14,036 nt of DNA, from contig JAGBBI010000227.1 of assembly GCA_017938565.1 (NCBI GenBank), forward strand, positions 1 through 14,036. The letters run 5' to 3'. Numbering within the stretch: the stretch's first letter is position 1; the number at the start of each line of letters is the position of its first letter. Shown here one piece after another: positions 5,580 through 12,509 of the stretch. The position numbers and the translations under genes were made by a program. The DNA comes from Clostridia bacterium. GTDB lineage: Bacteria; Bacillota_A; Clostridia; Christensenellales; UBA1242. The notes under the pieces were generated by a model. That model worked only from the letters and a program-made list of their open reading frames with translations, was not told the DNA's origin and did not search any database.

Positions 5580-8445
5580 AATAGTACCCATTTTCAAGCA
5601 TCATTTTATATGCCAGTAAATAAATTTTATTACTGTTTATACTCGCTTGCTCTCTTACATAATCTAGCCACTCATTCCCATCATAAAAACACAATCCAGC
5701 ATAGTTATGTGAACCAGTATGACAACTATCTTTTGTGCTATATTCATTGTTTCTATAAAGCAGGCTTGCTTTAGTTTGCATATTTCTATTTAACGAAATT
5801 TGTGTTAACAAAACATCATCCAAATCTGTCATAGACATAAATGTAAAATGTGGCTGAACTTTTGCTTCGCCTGTATATTTACACTTTAAATTGCTCACCG
5901 TTACATCATTTTCAATTCTTATAACTGAGTCTTTCCAAGTTCCTCCCCAATGAGTTCCCCTATTCAGCCTACTCGAAAACATACTTTCATTATCAAATTG
6001 AAAATAACAATTGTTTACAAGTCTATCAGCCCTAGCATCACCATTATTATCTCCAAAAATAGTATCCGTGTTTAAAAAGACACAATAATTCATTTCAATA
6101 TGCTTAGCCGTTGCTTTTGTTTTTGTGGTAACAAATGTGCAGTTGTTAAGTATTGTTTTGCCTCCACTATATATATACGCCATACCGCCATAAAATTTAG
6201 AAGCCTTAGACACATCACAAATAGAGAGTTCATCTGCTTTACCCAAGGTTACACTATTCAACATTACCGAACAATTATCAAATGTGTTTCCATAGTTATT
6301 CCCTAACCCATTATCAACAAAAACAACCCCATGTGCGTACCAATAACTACTATTTACCTGTGCACCAATAAGATTTCTGAATGTTGTATTTACAATATTA
6401 CAATTTTCCGAAAATCTAAAGTATCCATTTGGCGTGAAAGTATCTTTTTGTGGGTTCTCAAGATAAATTAACGAATCTTTATCTTGCTCTACCAAACATC
6501 CATCATAAGTATTTCCCACGTTAAAAAATGACATATGCCCTTTGAATGTTTTCCTAATAATACATTGTGAATACGTAATATTAGTTGTTTCAAGTGCACA
6601 CCAAACATCAATTTTACCTTGCAAATTTTCATCTAGTTCATAGCCTATTTGAACAACAGGATCGGAATGCAAAATTATATTATTCTTCAATAGAATTTTC
6701 TCTGCAGGATAGAAAACTCCATTAACATACTCATCTTGATCTTCACTAAGGCAAATAAAACCATCTATAAACGAGTTTGAAATCAATAAATCTCCGGTAG
6801 TATGATGGCAACTTGAGCTACCAACACCCACGATTGAAAATCCATCTGTCGTATGTATATAAACATTATTAACAATTATTTTTTCTGCCAGACGAGAGCC
6901 CCTATCTGGCTCAATGTCTATACCCGCCATAGGATTACGCCCAACGCCTAATGTGCCAACTAAATTCTTTTCTTCACTTGACAACAAGCCACCATACTTT
7001 TCTTCATCTTCTTTACTCGCCCAACCAATTTCCAACGAATATGTACCATCGCTGTTTAAACGATTGCCTCCTCCGATATAAGCAATTTCAGTATGATGTA
7101 TATTAACACTGTCAATATCACCAATAGTAATGCCCTGTCTTCTGCTGTGGTGCGCAAAAGTGTATTTAACTTCAACGTTAGTTTCATTTCCAATGCATGT
7201 TCCATTAGTCCACAACACAGATTTATTAAACGCCAAAGCATCTGCTGTCAAATCATAAACATCCATATTGCTTACAATAGCATTTTCGGTCGATTTTATC
7301 GAAATACCATAACCTTGAGTATGATCTCCAGCGTCGCCGGATTGAGGATGCACTTGAACACCATCATACAAAAACTCTGTATAATCATGTTCCATCCTAT
7401 CACCTTGTACCGTACCATTCTTCACTTCGAAATATTTACAATCTCGAACTTCAATAATCCTATAGTTCGCAACATGGTTCTTTTCCAATTTAAGCTTAGA
7501 ACCACAAAAATCTATAATTATAGGTGCAAAACCCTTTGGTATATCAACAATATTTTCCTGATAGGTTACAAAGTTTCCAACCAGTGATATTCCCCTACCT
7601 CTATCAGTGTATGTCTTTTTCGCATCAAAACTTGATTTCTTTCCGTTTGGCAAAATCTCATATTCCAAGCCTGAATCGTCATCTACATCAACTAAATATT
7701 CTCTTGTAGGAAAATACACAACACCGCCTGTAATAATTACATCACTCATCGCTCGTTTAATACATCGAGTCCAATCTCTTATACATTCAACGCAACCGAC
7801 ACATTCAATATCACTGCAATTTCCATAGTCTTCAGGATCGCCAAAGCAAACATAGTCTTCAATATTGTAAAATTTCATATGTCCTGTATACTGAAAACTA
7901 TCACTTTCTTCATTAAATTCAATGGTGTTATAGTTTTGAGACACCGTATAATCTAGCCCTTTTTCACCTGTATATCTAAACTCTTCTTCGTATTTATATT
8001 CCCTAATTACTTCACTACAGTTTGCATAATCAGATTTCACGATATTTTTGTTTTCATCAACATATTCACAATATTTTATTCGTGAAACCATACAATTGCT
8101 AAAATAAAAAGTATACTCATTAACGGCTTTATCTTCTACTTTTATCCAGCCAGTCTTTAAATTATCGGCATATTTCATGTTGGATAGTTGTTCGTCCATC
8201 TTAAATAAGTTATCAATTAAAACATATCCGTCATCTATGCTCAACTCATTTAATTTAAGCCTTTCGTTTAAAAGTTTAATATATCCATGTACATCGTCTT
8301 GTTCATTATTAATTTGACTACTATGTACTTGCTTATTTGCAAACACATTCAAATATTTGCTTGCTATAAGAGTCCCGGTAATAGATATCACCAACACAAG
8401 TACGCATACAAAAACAAATTTAACTATGCTTCTGTTTTCCTGCAT
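5578..8445 (-). CDS. Membrane-anchored or secreted right-handed beta-helix protein (pectate-lyase-like)
   Basis: A 955-aa protein. Residues about 6-31 form one hydrophobic segment after a short charged start, a signal anchor or signal peptide (VFA at 34-36 could be a cleavage site). Residues 50-190 are an unrecognised acidic domain. A cluster C200, C210, C215, C218, C221, C228 comes next. From about 224 the sequence reads like the start of pectate-lyase-type helices (DWTRCIKRAM...ITGGVVYFPTREYLVD), then repeated rungs rich in Asn, Val, Ile and Gly (HTQGYGISI 375-383, RRQGITIGD 435-443, NPMAGIDIEPD 504-514) to about residue 900. Such folds occur in polysaccharide lyases, epimerases and adhesins; no catalytic set can be assigned. 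I chose the ATG at 8445 (AAGGA eight bases upstream); an in-frame TTG at 8466 with a G6 tract upstream would add seven residues. Single gene with its own promoter. Confidence 0.8.
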   Translation of the reverse strand: MQENRSIVKFVFVCVLVLVISITGTLIASKYLNVFANKQVHSSQINNEQDDVHGYIKLLNERLKLNELSIDDGYVLIDNLFKMDEQLSNMKYADNLKTGWIKVEDKAVNEYTFYFSNCMVSRIKYCEYVDENKNIVKSDYANCSEVIREYKYEEEFRYTGEKGLDYTVSQNYNTIEFNEESDSFQYTGHMKFYNIEDYVCFGDPEDYGNCSDIECVGCVECIRDWTRCIKRAMSDVIITGGVVYFPTREYLVDVDDDSGLEYEILPNGKKSSFDAKKTYTDRGRGISLVGNFVTYQENIVDIPKGFAPIIIDFCGSKLKLEKNHVANYRIIEVRDCKYFEVKNGTVQGDRMEHDYTEFLYDGVQVHPQSGDAGDHTQGYGISIKSTENAIVSNMDVYDLTADALAFNKSVLWTNGTCIGNETNVEVKYTFAHHSRRQGITIGDIDSVNIHHTEIAYIGGGNRLNSDGTYSLEIGWASKEDEEKYGGLLSSEEKNLVGTLGVGRNPMAGIDIEPDRGSRLAEKIIVNNVYIHTTDGFSIVGVGSSSCHHTTGDLLISNSFIDGFICLSEDQDEYVNGVFYPAEKILLKNNIILHSDPVVQIGYELDENLQGKIDVWCALETTNITYSQCIIRKTFKGHMSFFNVGNTYDGCLVEQDKDSLIYLENPQKDTFTPNGYFRFSENCNIVNTTFRNLIGAQVNSSYWYAHGVVFVDNGLGNNYGNTFDNCSVMLNSVTLGKADELSICDVSKASKFYGGMAYIYSGGKTILNNCTFVTTKTKATAKHIEMNYCVFLNTDTIFGDNNGDARADRLVNNCYFQFDNESMFSSRLNRGTHWGGTWKDSVIRIENDVTVSNLKCKYTGEAKVQPHFTFMSMTDLDDVLLTQISLNRNMQTKASLLYRNNEYSTKDSCHTGSHNYAGLCFYDGNEWLDYVREQASINSNKIYLLAYKMMLENGYY

Positions 8446-8461
8446 ATTATCAGTCCTTCTC

Positions 8462-8486
8462 ACCAAAATGTCCCCCCTTTTTTGGT
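8462..8486 (-). promoter_or_regulatory. 5' leader hairpin with a G6 loop before the beta-helix gene
   Basis: In the mRNA, ACCAAAA (8486-8480) pairs with TTTTGGT (8468-8462) around an 11-base loop holding A2G6. It would lie within the first bases of the transcript and includes the alternative TTG start at 8466-8464. It could stabilise the mRNA or hide a G-rich ribosome site. Confidence 0.35.
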
Positions 8487-8495
8487 ATTGTATAT

Positions 8496-8504
8496 ATTAT
8501 AACA
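8496..8504 (-). promoter_or_regulatory. Extended -10 promoter of the beta-helix gene
   Basis: Minus strand TGTTATAAT (8504-8496), an extended -10 element. No good -35 is seen at 17-18 bases; the best fit there is TAGAAA. The start would be near 8489. Confidence 0.5.
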
Positions 8505-8635
8505 TACTAAATCAAAAATTTCTAGGGGGTAAATAAAATTAATTACAATATTACTTAAAATATTAACTATCTTAGAAGTTGAAATAAAGCACAAAATTTG
8601 TTACAAACATTAACCAATTATATAAGTAGACCCCA

Positions 8636-8664
8636 TTGACAAATAAAAAATTATTCACTATAAT
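8636..8664 (+). promoter_or_regulatory. Perfect consensus promoter of the 136-aa orphan gene
   Basis: TTGACA (8636-8641), 17-base spacer, TATAAT (8659-8664): an exact sigma-A consensus. The leader to the ATG at 8709 is about 38 bases. The rest of the divergent intergenic region (8505-8635) is AT-rich with no other clear element. Confidence 0.8.
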
Positions 8665-8708
8665 AAACACTATGATAGAATTAATAATTAATTAAGTAGG
8701 TAATAATT

Positions 8709-9119
8709 ATGAATGATTTTTCAATGAATATTTGCGAATATTATCATAAATGTGTGATGCTTGGAATTCGTCTTCCAGACGAACTCGCAATGTTTGCCAG
8801 CGACAAAGAAGCAAGAGTGTTGCAAATTTCACAAGATATGATTGCTGTAATTTACGAAGTAAATAAAACAAAGGCAAAGACCTTTGGTGTCAAAACTAAA
8901 TACGCAATGGTTACAGTTTCGGAAAGAGATTTGCAAAATATCGCAGAGTCGAATTACAAAGATGCATTAATAAAATTATATCCCCAATTCATAATCTCAG
9001 GGCTTGTAAATGTTGAATTTACTAAAGGCAATTTAGCAACAAGACTTAGGTTTGTTGCTAAAGAAAAGTTGCCTGAAATAGAATCTGCATTTTACAACGG
9101 CGAAACTGTAAACGAATAG
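8709..9119 (+). CDS. Unrecognised 136-aa soluble protein
   Basis: I do not recognise this protein. The start is supported by AGTAGG about eight bases before the ATG and a perfect promoter upstream; a terminator follows 24 bases after the stop, so it is a single-gene unit. There is no signal peptide or membrane helix. The sequence alternates likely helices (ICEYYHKCVMLGIRLPDELAMF) and short strands (ARVLQISQDMIAVIYEVN, KYAMVTVSE, GLVNVEFTKGNLATRLRFVAK), suggesting a small mixed alpha/beta fold. Only two Cys (9 and 15) and no metal motif are present. The strong promoter suggests a well-expressed protein, perhaps of general physiology, but function is open. Confidence 0.7.
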   Translation: MNDFSMNICEYYHKCVMLGIRLPDELAMFASDKEARVLQISQDMIAVIYEVNKTKAKTFGVKTKYAMVTVSERDLQNIAESNYKDALIKLYPQFIISGLVNVEFTKGNLATRLRFVAKEKLPEIESAFYNGETVNE

Positions 9120-9143
9120 TCTTTGAAAATCCTTTTAGTAAAT

Positions 9144-9176
9144 AAAATATACTCAAATTTTGTTTGAGTATATTTT
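9144..9176. terminator. Bidirectional terminator between the 136-aa gene and mscL
   Basis: A 14-bp perfect stem (9144-9157 with 9163-9176) with a TTTTG loop, followed by T3 on the right and, read leftward, by a T-rich tract. It serves the rightward gene and probably also mscL from the other side. Confidence 0.88.
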
Positions 9177-9252
9177 TTTACAAAAAAAGAGATAAAGTTT
9201 TAACCCTTCTTCCAAATCTGCTTATTCATATGATCTAAAATACATTTATGCC

Positions 9253-9279
9253 AATAGGCTAGATTTACATATGAGCCTA
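9253..9279. repeat. Short inverted repeat just downstream of mscL
   Basis: TAGGCT (9255-9260) and AGCCTA (9274-9279) can pair around a 13-base loop on either strand. No T tract follows, so it is a poor terminator; it may be a processing hairpin or chance. Confidence 0.25.
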
Positions 9280-9283
9280 CATT

Positions 9284-9892
9284 TTAATTTTTATCTGCCT
9301 TGTTTTCTTTCAAAGTCTCAAGTATTTGCTTTAAAAGTTCTTGCTCTGTTGGGTTTTTCAACTTCTCTTCAGCTTCAATTTTAGCTTTTTCTTCGGCTTC
9401 TAATTTCGCCTTTTCTTCTAATTGTCTTTTCCTTTCCTCTTCAAACTCAACCCAAACTTCTTTATATGGACGCTTTTGTTCCTTTGCAAGCTTCTTTACA
9501 AGCTTTCTATCGTCTTTTCTTTCGGCCTTGAGTTCAGACGCAACAAGTTTCTCTAGCTCCTTAAATTTTGCGGTAGAAGAATTTACAATTTTGACCATAA
9601 TAAACACCGAAATTGCAATAATTAAGAAATCTAAAACTGTTTGCAAAAAGTTTCCGTATTTCCACGTTAACTGCGTAACAGTTCCGTCAGCATCAACAGT
9701 TTCCCTTAGCACCACACTTAATTCAGCCAAACTGCTTGCACCAGTTGCCCAAGTAATTACTGGCATTAAAATGTCATTAACTAGACTTGATACAATTTTG
9801 TTAAATGCTGTAGCAATAATAAGACCAACAGCCATATCAAAGACATTGCCTTTTGATATAAAAGCCTTAAATTCTTTAAAAAACTTTTTCAT
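9284..9892 (-). CDS. mscL: Large-conductance mechanosensitive channel with an enlarged cytoplasmic linker
   Basis: MscL is a homopentameric inner-membrane channel that opens under membrane tension to release solutes in osmotic downshock. The N-terminus matches well: amphipathic MKKFFKEFKAFISKGN, then TM1 with NVFDMAVGLIIATAFNKIVSSLVNDILMP (about 16-44), an extracellular loop (45-80), and TM2 (about 82-104). The conserved C-terminal helix is recognisable at 181-195 (PTEQELLKQILETLK). Between TM2 and that helix lies about 75 residues of Lys/Glu/Ala-rich sequence (two KAK[LI]EAEE units at 161-176), against some 15-25 in usual 120-150-aa MscL, giving 202 aa. I chose the second ATG (9892): AGGAG lies eight bases before it but only two before the first ATG at 9898. 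It has its own promoter. Confidence 0.93.
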   Translation of the reverse strand: MKKFFKEFKAFISKGNVFDMAVGLIIATAFNKIVSSLVNDILMPVITWATGASSLAELSVVLRETVDADGTVTQLTWKYGNFLQTVLDFLIIAISVFIMVKIVNSSTAKFKELEKLVASELKAERKDDRKLVKKLAKEQKRPYKEVWVEFEEERKRQLEEKAKLEAEEKAKIEAEEKLKNPTEQELLKQILETLKENKADKN

Positions 9893-9923
9893 TTGCATTT
9901 CTCCTATTTAAGTTACTAATCCA

Positions 9924-9951
9924 ATTATAACACGAATTTATGTTCTTGCAA
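9924..9951 (-). promoter_or_regulatory. Promoter of mscL
   Basis: Minus strand: TTGCAA (9951-9946), 16-base spacer, TATAAT (9929-9924) with TGT before it, an extended -10. The start would be near 9917, about 25 bases before the chosen ATG. Confidence 0.65.
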
Positions 9952-10016
9952 TAAAATATAAACTATTTTATTACATCTTTTTTGAGTCGCATAAAAGTCT
10001 ATGGCTTATGGCGGTA

Positions 10017-10045
10017 TTGACAAAGTTCGCCGTTCGTGTTATAAA
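10017..10045 (+). promoter_or_regulatory. Strong promoter of the 101-aa / SGNH operon
   Basis: TTGACA (10017-10022), 17-base spacer ending TGT, TATAAA (10040-10045). The extended -10 and perfect -35 suggest high basal expression. The stretch 9960-10016 before it shows nothing further. Confidence 0.75.
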
Positions 10046-10078
10046 TAACTCATATTTAACAAAGGAGAAAGTACACTA

Positions 10079-10384
10079 ATGGTAAGTTATGGAAATTTAA
10101 CAAAAGCAGAAGTTTTGGCTACTCTTTACAATCATGCACTGCCAAGAGGTCTTGGTATTTTTGCATTCGTGCCAGGAAATTTGTCCGTTGAGGAAGCAGA
10201 AAAAATTGTTGCACAAACTACTCATTTTGATTATGTAAAAGGAAGATGCCTAAAAGTTGACCTTACTGACGACAATGGCTTCGAAGAGTGGCTTTACGAC
10301 AGAGAGTATGGCATAGGTACCGCACAAAAGGCTGTTGATAAAGCATCGCTCGCAAAAACCAACGAGGAAGCTTCTGAAAAATAA
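10079..10384 (+). CDS. Small conserved-looking protein of unknown function (101 aa)
   Basis: The start has AAGGAG about 11 bases before the ATG. The protein is soluble, with no signal peptide or Cys-based metal site (one Cys). It opens YGNLTKAEVLATLYNHALPRG, continues VEEAEKIVA.....FDYVKGRCLKVDLTDD, and ends its ordered part with FEEWLYDREYGIGTAQKAVD, then a charged tail. I believe this pattern (LTKAEVL..LYN....G, FDY.KGR..KVDL, F..WLYDR..G) belongs to a small family seen in many bacteria and some phages but without known function; that is from memory and not checked. It is followed after 31 bases by an SGNH-like gene in the same transcript, so a joint role is possible. Confidence 0.75.
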   Translation: MVSYGNLTKAEVLATLYNHALPRGLGIFAFVPGNLSVEEAEKIVAQTTHFDYVKGRCLKVDLTDDNGFEEWLYDREYGIGTAQKAVDKASLAKTNEEASEK

Positions 10385-10415
10385 AAATGAACATTTATAA
10401 GAGGAGTGTTGCCGT

Positions 10416-11234
10416 ATGGGAAACTACCAATGCTACGAACCAATTCTAGACAAAAACCTGCAAGAATTACGAATCGGCGGTAAAAATATCAATCGCATAA
10501 AAAAAATAAAAGTGTTTAATTCCGACACCTTGGCGGACAAACTTCAACAAATTTTCAGATACGACAAAGACTTCGCTATCGAATCTTTAAAGTTCAGTTA
10601 CGAAGGCTATTACGGTCGCTCGAAAAATGTTCAAGAACTTTGGCAAGAAGAATTACGCTTATATAATAACTCCACATTTGCACGCAAACCCGCCTACAAA
10701 AGCATTTATGTGCCAACCCTATACGATTGTTATGTGGAAAACGCCAACGCACATTTTGTTCAAAACTCTATTGATGATTTAATTGATATGTTTATACTGC
10801 AAAACTTTGAAAACAACCCTTCTGGGAAAGACATTATAAGTAACATCAAAGAAGATATTATTCAAACATTTTTAAATAGCATATATGGTCATATTCAACA
10901 TATTGCAAAAGACTCTAAATATAACGGTGAATTAGTTGTTTTCTCACTACTACCAATGAGATATGATGAATTTTGTCCGTCCTGTTTTTCAGTTATTCAA
11001 GATGACATACCTCTAATTAATGGGTTAATTTCAAATTTTTGTACACTGAATAATATACGCTTCGTAGATATATTCCCTCTTTTTGCAGATAAAGACGGAT
11101 ATTTAAAGAAAGATTTCAGCGACGACGGCCTATTTTTAAATGATGACGGCTATAAGGTTTTAACATATATTGTAGCCACCGAAATACAAAGCAAAAACAA
11201 TTCAAAAAAAATGCAAACAACAACTGAACAATAA
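10416..11234 (+). CDS. SGNH/GDSL hydrolase-like protein with altered catalytic motif
   Basis: A 272-aa protein whose C-terminal part resembles SGNH hydrolases (esterases and acetylhydrolases): a strand GELVVFSLLPMRYDEF (about 169-184), a helix INGLISNFCTLNNIRFVDIFPLFADKDGYL as in lysophospholipase L1 relatives, and the block V region FSDDGLFLNDDGY at 234-246. In active enzymes block V carries D-x-x-H; here the expected His is F240. No clear GDS block or G-x-ND block is visible, though VFNSDTLAD (33-41) sits where a GDS motif might be. It may be a non-catalytic binding protein or use another catalytic arrangement. No signal peptide, so it seems cytosolic. GAGGAG lies nine bases before the ATG. 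Second gene after the 101-aa protein, ended by a hairpin terminator. Confidence 0.6.
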   Translation: MGNYQCYEPILDKNLQELRIGGKNINRIKKIKVFNSDTLADKLQQIFRYDKDFAIESLKFSYEGYYGRSKNVQELWQEELRLYNNSTFARKPAYKSIYVPTLYDCYVENANAHFVQNSIDDLIDMFILQNFENNPSGKDIISNIKEDIIQTFLNSIYGHIQHIAKDSKYNGELVVFSLLPMRYDEFCPSCFSVIQDDIPLINGLISNFCTLNNIRFVDIFPLFADKDGYLKKDFSDDGLFLNDDGYKVLTYIVATEIQSKNNSKKMQTTTEQ

Positions 11235-11270
11235 AAAGAACTTATGCAAAACCAAGAAATTTATAAAATT

Positions 11271-11301
11271 AAAACACTCTGTAAATATAACCGAGTGTTT
11301 T
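11271..11301. terminator. Bidirectional terminator between the SGNH-like and YkgJ-like genes
   Basis: AAAACACTC (11271-11279) pairs with GAGTGTTTT (11293-11301) around a 13-base loop; T-rich on the right and, read leftward, followed by TTTTAATTTT. It can serve both converging operons. Confidence 0.8.
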
Positions 11302-11338
11302 TTGTTTAAGAACATTTTATAAACCTTGTATTTTATTT

Positions 11339-11824
11339 TTACTGCTTTTGTATTTTAATTTCTTTAATAATTTCGTACATTAAGCGATTTACTTTTTCCT
11401 CTATCTTTTTGTCGGTGTAAGTTTTAATAATTCCCATTAAAACTTCTATAACCTTATCGTTCTCTTCATGGTTGATTTCTTTACTACCGCACGGCAATTC
11501 ATACCGAATTAAATAATATCTTCCATCAATCTCCTTTAAATCATACGGGAACAAACGACAATCACTTGGCCTAACATCATATATTGTACAACCGTTATCA
11601 AAGAAAGGACAGACCCCATCAACACTCAAAATATTAAACGCCTCATCATTTATCTTTTTAAAGTGTTTTTCATATTGTGTTCCAACTTTATTTATTATTT
11701 GTTGTTTTTCATATACTGTCGTTACAATGTTATCAATTTCATCGTCAAAATCTTGACAACAATTTTTCTTCATTTTACAGTTAGAACAATGAACATATGT
11801 TCCATCATATTTATTCAAGTGCAT
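11339..11824 (-). CDS. YkgJ-family cysteine cluster protein
   Basis: A 161-aa soluble protein of the YkgJ type (CxxCxxCC family), thought to bind zinc or an Fe-S cluster; no reaction is established. Visible ligands are C13-x2-C16 with C22-C23 near the N-terminus, then C72-PFF....GC79-TIYDVRPSDC89-RLFPYD, the family hallmark, and C112. The charged C-terminus (about 115-161) is helical. I chose the ATG at 11824: GGGAG lies 11 bases upstream and the start follows the HD gene's TGA by two bases, a sign of translational coupling. A GTG at 11842 in the same frame would overlap the HD gene but has no ribosome site. Co-transcribed with the HD protein. Confidence 0.85.
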   Translation of the reverse strand: MHLNKYDGTYVHCSNCKMKKNCCQDFDDEIDNIVTTVYEKQQIINKVGTQYEKHFKKINDEAFNILSVDGVCPFFDNGCTIYDVRPSDCRLFPYDLKEIDGRYYLIRYELPCGSKEINHEENDKVIEVLMGIIKTYTDKKIEEKVNRLMYEIIKEIKIQKQ

Positions 11825-11826
11825 TA

Positions 11827-12399
11827 TCAAACATTCTCCCACAAATCATTAAATAAAGTTTTCATAATGACATTAAATTTATCTTTAAAATCTACTTTTG
11901 TTTGCTCACTTAAATCATCATAGTCGCCAGCAAGCCAAGTCATAAATTGCTCGGGTTTAGAAAAATTATGCTTTTTAACTCCAATAATAAACGCATTTGG
12001 AATATTATAAAAATGAGCGATTATATCTGCATCAGCAACACATAACTCTTCAATATTTGTAACATTTTTGCTTGACCTATGATTTAGGATACAGCCAATC
12101 ACCTTTTCCATTTTGTCTTGTGGATAATTATACCTAGACAACAACTCTCGTGCAATCTCTGCTCCATTTGTATGATGGTCTGCCTTGGTGCCTACCTTTG
12201 CCACCAATGCGATATCATGAAGCAATGCCCCAAGCTCAACAATTTCCAAATCCGCACTATGAATTTGAGCCAAATTTAAAGATTCCTCCACAACATACTT
12301 AATATGAAAGTTCCAAAAGTCATAATCATCTTCGGCTTCATCTATGTATTTTTGATTTAGTTGCATTAAGTCATTCCTAACTGCGTCAATAATACTCAT
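11827..12399 (-). CDS. HD-domain phosphohydrolase
   Basis: A 190-aa soluble HD-superfamily protein. These are metal-dependent phosphohydrolases acting on nucleotides or cyclic nucleotides. The metal set is visible in order: H32 (FHIKYVV), H61-D62 (GALLHDIALVAKVG), H75/H76, H107 (ILNHRSS), and D123/D125 (VADADIIAHF). The order H...HD...H...H...D and the early VVEESLNLA helix recall the YedJ-like HD group; substrate unknown. I chose the ATG at 12399, which has AGGTGA five bases upstream; a longer in-frame reading to 12453 runs back through the likely promoter and lacks a ribosome site. It is followed by the YkgJ-type gene with only two bases between. Confidence 0.85.
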   Translation of the reverse strand: MSIIDAVRNDLMQLNQKYIDEAEDDYDFWNFHIKYVVEESLNLAQIHSADLEIVELGALLHDIALVAKVGTKADHHTNGAEIARELLSRYNYPQDKMEKVIGCILNHRSSKNVTNIEELCVADADIIAHFYNIPNAFIIGVKKHNFSKPEQFMTWLAGDYDDLSEQTKVDFKDKFNVIMKTLFNDLWENV

Positions 12400-12421
12400 T
12401 TGTATCACCTCTCTATAAAAA

Positions 12422-12450
12422 ATAATAACATATATGATATTTAACTCCAA
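12422..12450 (-). promoter_or_regulatory. Probable promoter of the HD-YkgJ operon
   Basis: Minus strand: TTGGAG (12450-12445), 17-base spacer, TATTAT (12427-12422) with TGT before it as an extended -10. Weaker match than the other promoters here. Confidence 0.45.
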
Positions 12451-12509
12451 CAATATTTTTGAATTAAATTACAAAAATAAAAATTTTTATAAAAATATTA
12501 AAAATATTC

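Noticed and set aside
7093..7587. 164-codon open frame on + inside the beta-helix gene
   Set aside because: Shadow of the beta-helix gene: low complexity, Ile/Asn/Phe-rich, no ribosome site and no family signal.
8505..8635. Possible riboswitch or small RNA in the divergent gap
   Set aside because: Only AT-rich sequence with weak A/T repeats; no stable stem series, no promoter-terminator pair.
9300..9911. 203-codon open frame on + opposite mscL
   Set aside because: Its Ser/Phe-rich composition is that of the complement of the Lys/Glu-rich mscL linker; it has no ribosome site, and mscL on the other strand is clear.
9950..9972. AATAAAAT / ATTTTATT inverted repeat upstream of mscL
   Set aside because: Only A and T, overlaps the mscL -35, and is expected by chance at this base composition.
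11825..11842. GTG start at 11842 for the YkgJ-like protein
   Set aside because: It has no ribosome site at a useful distance and would overlap the HD gene; ATG 11824 fits GGGAG and coupling.
12400..12453. N-terminal extension of the HD protein (18 extra residues)
   Set aside because: It runs back over the likely promoter, has no ribosome site and adds hydrophobic residues; ATG 12399 has AGGTGA at the right distance.
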